Below are positions 61,501 through 64,000 of a stretch of 64,000 nt of DNA, one piece after another. The position numbers and the translations under genes are program-made. This stretch comes from Clostridiales bacterium (lineage in GTDB: Bacteria > Bacillota > Clostridia > Oscillospirales > Oscillospiraceae), in contig DYBL01000112.1 of the NCBI GenBank assembly GCA_019418625.1, positions 18,693-82,692 of the forward strand, read 5' to 3'. A model generated the notes under the pieces. The model searched no databases and was not told the origin of the DNA. It was given only the letters and a program-made list of their open reading frames with translations. The first letter of the stretch is position 1. The number at the start of each line of letters is the position of its first letter.

Positions 61501-61936
61501 GGTCAACGCCAACATCCCTGAGCGGTATGTGCCCGCGGCGGAGCAGCGGATGGACCTCTACCGGCGCATTGCCGCCATCCGCACGGACGAGGACGCCTCC
61601 GACCTTCTCGACGAGATGCTGGACCGCTACGGCGAGGCCCCCAAGAGCGTATTGGCCCTGCTGGACGTAGCACTGCTGCGTGCGGCGGCCGCCAAGGCGG
61701 GCGTGTTGGACATCTCCCAGAAGGGCAGCGCTTTGAATCTGCAATTGGCCCTGTTCCGGCCGGAGGCGCTGGTGGCTGTGTGCGGCATGCCCAAGTACCG
61801 CCAGCGGCTGACCCTCTCCGCCGGGGATTCCCCGTCCCTGACGCTGCGGCTCAAGCCCGGCGCCGACGTGCTGGAGAGCGCTACGGAACTGGTGGAGGAT
61901 CTGCGTCTTGCCACGGAGGAGCACGCCGGGACATAA
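58580..61936 (+). CDS. mfd: Transcription-repair coupling factor Mfd
   Basis: The start at 58580 (MERFLEQL) follows AAAGGTG and gives 1118 residues. The N-terminal UvrB-like part (LRGGILDVYSPMMDQPVRIE), the RNA-polymerase-binding module (GDLVVHVHHGVGRF), the translocase motifs (CGDVGYGKTEVALRA, DEEQRFGV, LSATPIPRTL) and the C-terminal TRCF domain are all present. It removes stalled RNA polymerase and recruits UvrA. It follows pth as in Bacillus. Confidence 0.97.
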   Translation: MERFLEQLNTIPEVASLTQRVEAGGCPAAVTGLQPVHRACVGAAVAHATGRPVLFVCGDEREAQTVAADLRTLLEKEPVVLPGREWQLRPGAVGSHAWEQSRLGALYALAGGAAAAVATVDALMARTLPPALLRRLTMELTMEQRTDPAELARHLTEAGYVRCQQVEGVGQFALRGGILDVYSPMMDQPVRIEFFDDEIDSMGTFDPATQRRVKNIHAARLLPASEVLPGTAEGGTAGLARKLRDLAGKLEKKHKAEALIQTLRQDAERLENGAALGGADRYLTAVYSESATALDYLSPDTLVVLCESGRVEDRVKSTLAQLRQDTELLMEQGLLAGEYAALTVSAEELFRALEDFPVLMENALPTSRYPMRPRELATVNAKQLSSYGGSLETAVGDMTHYRASGSAVLVLCGSETRAGNLCRMLAERDIPAALDLQGASMPAPGEIRVSLGALSAGSEWPALKLAVLTEGQLTAATAGKRRRLKHDSNRQKLQSYTDLSPGDLVVHVHHGVGRFAGIQKMPVDGVEKDYIKIDYAGGDCLYVPVTQLDQVSKYIGGGEDQEKTRLNKLGGTEWAKQKSRAKKAAKDLAKGLIALYAQRQKQPGFAFSPDSTWQREFEEAFDYAETDDQLRCIAEIKADMERPRPMDRLLCGDVGYGKTEVALRAVMKCILDGKQAAILVPTTVLAQQHYATAMNRFRSFPVKIEVLSRFTTAKEQKRILDAVGRGAVDVLIGTHKLLQKNMQFHDLGLLIIDEEQRFGVTHKERLKEMSRQVDVLTLSATPIPRTLNMALSGLRDMSTLEEPPQDRQPVQTYVMEHDWAVVEDAIRRELGRGGQVYYLHNRVESIDLTASRLQKMLGPEVHIVVGHGKMSEKELSAVMQAMVDGEADILVCTTIIETGIDISNVNTLIIEDADKMGLAQLHQIRGAGNLLGPEQSGYLMSVGYDLYLKLLEEAVLEEKGEERKVETECSADLTVNANIPERYVPAAEQRMDLYRRIAAIRTDEDASDLLDEMLDRYGEAPKSVLALLDVALLRAAAAKAGVLDISQKGSALNLQLALFRPEALVAVCGMPKYRQRLTLSAGDSPSLTLRLKPGADVLESATELVEDLRLATEEHAGT

Positions 61937-61990
61937 AAAGAAAGACGGCGGCATAGGATGGGACATCCTGCGTGAAGGAGCCTGAACGCC

Positions 61991-62989
61991 ATGAGAAAAC
62001 CCATCCTGCTTGTCTGCGCCGTGCTGGTCTGCGGCCTCCTCTCCGCCTGCGGCGCCCTGGCCCCGGCACGGGAGGGGCTGTGGGAGGAGCTGGGCCTTGC
62101 CCCCGACCAGACCGTGGCCTCCGCCGATGACCGGGAGATCTCCGCGGGGCTGTATCTCTATTGGCTCACGGAGATCACCGACGGCATCCGGCAGTATTAC
62201 AGCGAAGAAGAACAGGAGCCGGACTGGTCGAAGGAGGTGGAGGAGGGCCTCACCCTGGGCCAGTATGCCAAGGAACGGGCCCTGGAGAGTGCCGCCTTGT
62301 ACGCTGCGGTGGAAAACTGGGCCCAGCGCTATGACTGCGCCCTGACGGAGGCGGACCGCGCCGAGGCCGCCCGGGCCTGGGACGACACGGCGGCGGAGCA
62401 GGGCGGTGAGGACGCCTACCTTGCTGCCCTGGCCCAAAAGGGGCTGGATGAGGCAGGCGGCCGCCGCATGGCGGAAGACCACATCCTCTATCAAAAGCTC
62501 TGTGCCCTGGCCATGGAAGAGGGCTCCGGGCTGTGGGAGGAGCCGGCGGATCTTGACCAGTTCTATACCCAGAGGGGCTATGTGACGGTGGACCTGGTGG
62601 AGGTCCCGGCAGACGCTGCGGAAGAGGCGGCGGCCCTGTTCGGCCGCATCAACGAAAGCGCCGACCCGGTGGCGGAGCTTGCGGCCATCCGCCAGGAGCG
62701 GGGGCAAAGCGGCTATCCCCGCACGTTCCTGCCGGGAGACGGCTCGGTGCCCGACGCCTATGCCCAGGCGGCCGCGGCCCTTTCTCCCGGTCAGATCAGC
62801 GGCGTGGTGGAGGGCCCCGAGGGCTTTGCCATCCTGGCCCGGCTGGAGGATGACTGCGAGGCGGTGCGGCTGGAACTGATGGACCAGCGGCTGCTGGAGA
62901 GTGCCCGCAATGCCCGTATCGAGGTATCCCAGAGCTATCAGGCACTGGATGTAGAGACATTTTGCGCTGCACTGGACGGGCTGCGATGA
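61991..62989 (+). CDS. Lipoprotein with a degenerate PpiC/SurA-like foldase layout
   Basis: The 332-residue protein has a lipobox (LSAC, Cys20) and helical N-terminal SurA/PrsA-like region. The C-terminal part includes AAALSPGQISGVVEGPEGFA, the pattern of a parvulin-type isomerase end. Core parvulin residues are not clearly conserved, so it may work as a chaperone only. It would assist folding of exported proteins outside the membrane. GTGAAGGAGCCTGAACGCC precedes the ATG. Confidence 0.78.
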   Translation: MRKPILLVCAVLVCGLLSACGALAPAREGLWEELGLAPDQTVASADDREISAGLYLYWLTEITDGIRQYYSEEEQEPDWSKEVEEGLTLGQYAKERALESAALYAAVENWAQRYDCALTEADRAEAARAWDDTAAEQGGEDAYLAALAQKGLDEAGGRRMAEDHILYQKLCALAMEEGSGLWEEPADLDQFYTQRGYVTVDLVEVPADAAEEAAALFGRINESADPVAELAAIRQERGQSGYPRTFLPGDGSVPDAYAQAAAALSPGQISGVVEGPEGFAILARLEDDCEAVRLELMDQRLLESARNARIEVSQSYQALDVETFCAALDGLR

Positions 62990-63010
62990 CCCGGATATGG
63001 GGCGTTTTGG

Positions 63011-63050
63011 GCCGGTTTTCGTCATGTTGACGAAAACCGGCTTTGTTTTG
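63011..63050 (+). terminator. Terminator after the foldase-like gene
   Basis: A perfect 14-bp stem (GCCGGTTTTCGTCA with its complement) with a 3-base loop is followed by TTTGTTTT. Confidence 0.9.
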
Positions 63051-63065
63051 TCAAAGATTTAACAA
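63048..63065. promoter_or_regulatory. Candidate Rex operator 1 (upstream of the -35)
   Basis: TTGTCAA-AGAT-TTAACAA matches the clostridial Rex consensus TTGTTAA-N4-TTAACAA with one mismatch. It lies 27 bases upstream of the thiolase -35 box. Confidence 0.65.
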
Positions 63066-63091
63066 ATTTTCGGATTTCACAGAGTTTTTCA

Positions 63092-63120
63092 TTGACGGGG
63101 CCGGGGAAAGCCTCTATAAT
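63092..63120 (+). promoter_or_regulatory. Thiolase promoter
   Basis: TTGACG (63092-63097) and a perfect TATAAT (63115-63120) are exactly 17 bases apart, giving a strong promoter with a leader of about 160 bases. Confidence 0.88.
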
Positions 63121-63150
63121 AAAACTCGTAGCGAGGAAGCAGATCGTTGC

Positions 63151-63168
63151 TTGTCAAAAAATTAGCAA
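63151..63168. promoter_or_regulatory. Candidate Rex operator 2 (downstream of the -10)
   Basis: TTGTCAA-AAAA-TTAGCAA matches the Rex consensus with two mismatches, about 30 bases after the -10. The same TTGTCAAAA arm also pairs with TTTTGACAA at 63180-63188, so an RNA hairpin is an alternative reading. Confidence 0.55.
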
Positions 63169-63289
63169 TCATGTTTATCTTTTGACAAAGCTGTGCTCCC
63201 CTGTGATTCCGTAAGCCGCGGCGGCACGAAGCCCTGGGCTGACCGCTGCCGCCGTATCCCCAAATACATTATAAAAATGGAGGACTATC

Positions 63290-64000
63290 ATGAAAGAGCT
63301 CTATGTCGTCAATTGCTGCAGAACTGCCATTGGTTCCTTCGGCGGTGCCCTGAAGAACACCCCCGCCGCCGACCTGGGCGCCATCGTGGTGAAGGAAGCC
63401 CTGAACCGCGCCGGTGTGAAGCCCGAGAACGTGGATGAGGTCATGTTCGGCTGCATCCTCACCGCCGCCCAGGGCCAGAACGTGGCCCGTCAGGTGTCCA
63501 TCAAGGCCGGCATCCCCTATTCCGTGCCTGCCTACACCGTGGGTATGGTGTGCGGCTCCGGCATGAAGTCCCTGATCGAGGGCGCCCGCTCCATCCTGGC
63601 CGGCGACGCTGACGTGATCGTCTGCGGCGGTACCGAGAACATGAGCGCTGCTCCCTTCGCCTCCATGGACGCCCGCTGGGGTGCCCGCATGGGCGACAAG
63701 AAGCTGGTGGACACCATGATCAAGGACGGCCTGTGGGACGCCTACAACAACTATCACATGGGCACCACCGCTGAGAACATCAACGATGTCTGGGGCATCA
63801 CCCGCAAGGAGCAGGATGAGTTCGCCGCCGCTTCCCAGCAGAAGACCGAGGCCGCTCAGAAGGCCGGCAAGTTCGAGGCTGAGATCGTTCCCGTCCCCGT
63901 GAAGGTCAAGAAGGAGATCGTGGAGTTCAAGGTGGACGAGTTCCCCAAGGCCGGCGTGACCGTTGAGGGCATCTCCAAGCTGCGCGGCGCCTTCCCCGTT
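63290..64000 (+). CDS. thl: Acetyl-CoA C-acetyltransferase (thiolase), 3' end missing
   Basis: The first 237 residues are visible, and the frame runs off the window. The thiolase start (VVNCCRTAIGSFGGALKNTP), the nucleophilic Cys in VGMVCGSGMKSL near residue 87 and GGTENMSAAPFA are present. It condenses two acetyl-CoA to acetoacetyl-CoA, the entry to butyrate synthesis. ATGGAGGACTATC precedes the ATG. The strong promoter and many favourable GC-ending codons suggest high expression. Confidence 0.95.
   Translation, partial: MKELYVVNCCRTAIGSFGGALKNTPAADLGAIVVKEALNRAGVKPENVDEVMFGCILTAAQGQNVARQVSIKAGIPYSVPAYTVGMVCGSGMKSLIEGARSILAGDADVIVCGGTENMSAAPFASMDARWGARMGDKKLVDTMIKDGLWDAYNNYHMGTTAENINDVWGITRKEQDEFAAASQQKTEAAQKAGKFEAEIVPVPVKVKKEIVEFKVDEFPKAGVTVEGISKLRGAFPV

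Noticed and set aside
58424..63025. A 1533-codon open frame on the minus strand opposite mfd
   Set aside because: It mirrors mfd and the foldase-like gene, has His/Gln/Gly-rich composition typical of antisense frames in GC-rich DNA, and no ribosome site.

Overview
The window looks like a stretch of chromosome from an anaerobic, spore-forming Firmicute of the Oscillospiraceae type (Flavonifractor / Pseudoflavonifractor / Lawsonibacter-like). The DNA is GC-rich with GC-ending codons, lipoprotein signals are Gram-positive in style, and sporulation genes (yabP, yabQ, a spoVB-like flippase, a SpoIIQ-like M23 protein) sit among housekeeping genes in an order recalling Bacillus subtilis. The taxon is inferred from gene content and order only. 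No rRNA, CRISPR array, intact insertion sequence or prophage was seen.

Region 1 (1-15.9 kb) is metabolic and accessory. It opens with the end of a carbohydrate ABC-transporter operon: two permeases, a TIM-barrel amidohydrolase, a GH4 glycosidase, a PfkB kinase and an M20 peptidase. A DsbA/FrnE-like protein follows, facing an alanine-racemase-family gene that lies downstream of an enolase-superfamily dehydratase. A LysR regulator diverges from that dehydratase. Next comes a LacI-type regulator with a perfect operator palindrome at its own promoter, then a metallo-beta-lactamase-fold hydrolase and a tripartite tricarboxylate transporter (tctC, tctB, tctA).

Region 2 (15.9-24.1 kb) holds two tRNA genes (initiator Met and Leu-UAA), the ribosome hibernation factor hpf, a PIN-like protein, a YibE/F membrane protein, a lipoprotein alkaline phosphatase, GAPDH, a histidine-kinase-like protein without its phospho-acceptor His, and mnmA.

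Region 3 (24.1-38.7 kb) is one long leftward run. In transcription order it is recJ, relA/spoT, dtd, an MBL hydrolase, hemZ, a uridine-kinase-like gene, a zinc-ribbon protein, pnp, a spoVB-like flippase, mazG, HU, rqcP, yabP, yabQ, divIC, a yabR-like S1 gene, and a 24-codon small ORF with its own ribosome site and terminator. The yab block matches B. subtilis order. The partner block glmU-prs-pth-mfd lies about 26 kb away on the other strand (55.6-61.9 kb).

Region 4 (38.7-55.3 kb) carries cell-surface and central-metabolism genes: two S-layer-homology proteins (one with about five tandem acidic repeats), glucose-6-phosphate isomerase, a D,D-carboxypeptidase, tRNA-Gly(CCC), prfB, a MATE exporter, a SpoIIQ-like M23 protein, the glycolytic genes gpmI, tpiA and pgk, and trmL.

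Region 5 (55.3-64 kb) contains a GlmU-like protein with a degenerate nucleotidyltransferase half, prs, pth, mfd, a PrsA/SurA-like lipoprotein, and the start of a thiolase gene. The thiolase promoter is flanked by two close matches to the Rex redox-repressor consensus, which suggests NADH-responsive control of a butyrate-type pathway.

No obvious new defence or mobile system is present. The most unusual items are the Rex-like boxes, the small ORF, the phospho-acceptor-less kinase, the degenerate GlmU, the repeat and hairpin-rich gaps at 34.1 and 43.8 kb, and the regulator-hydrolase-TTT operon.
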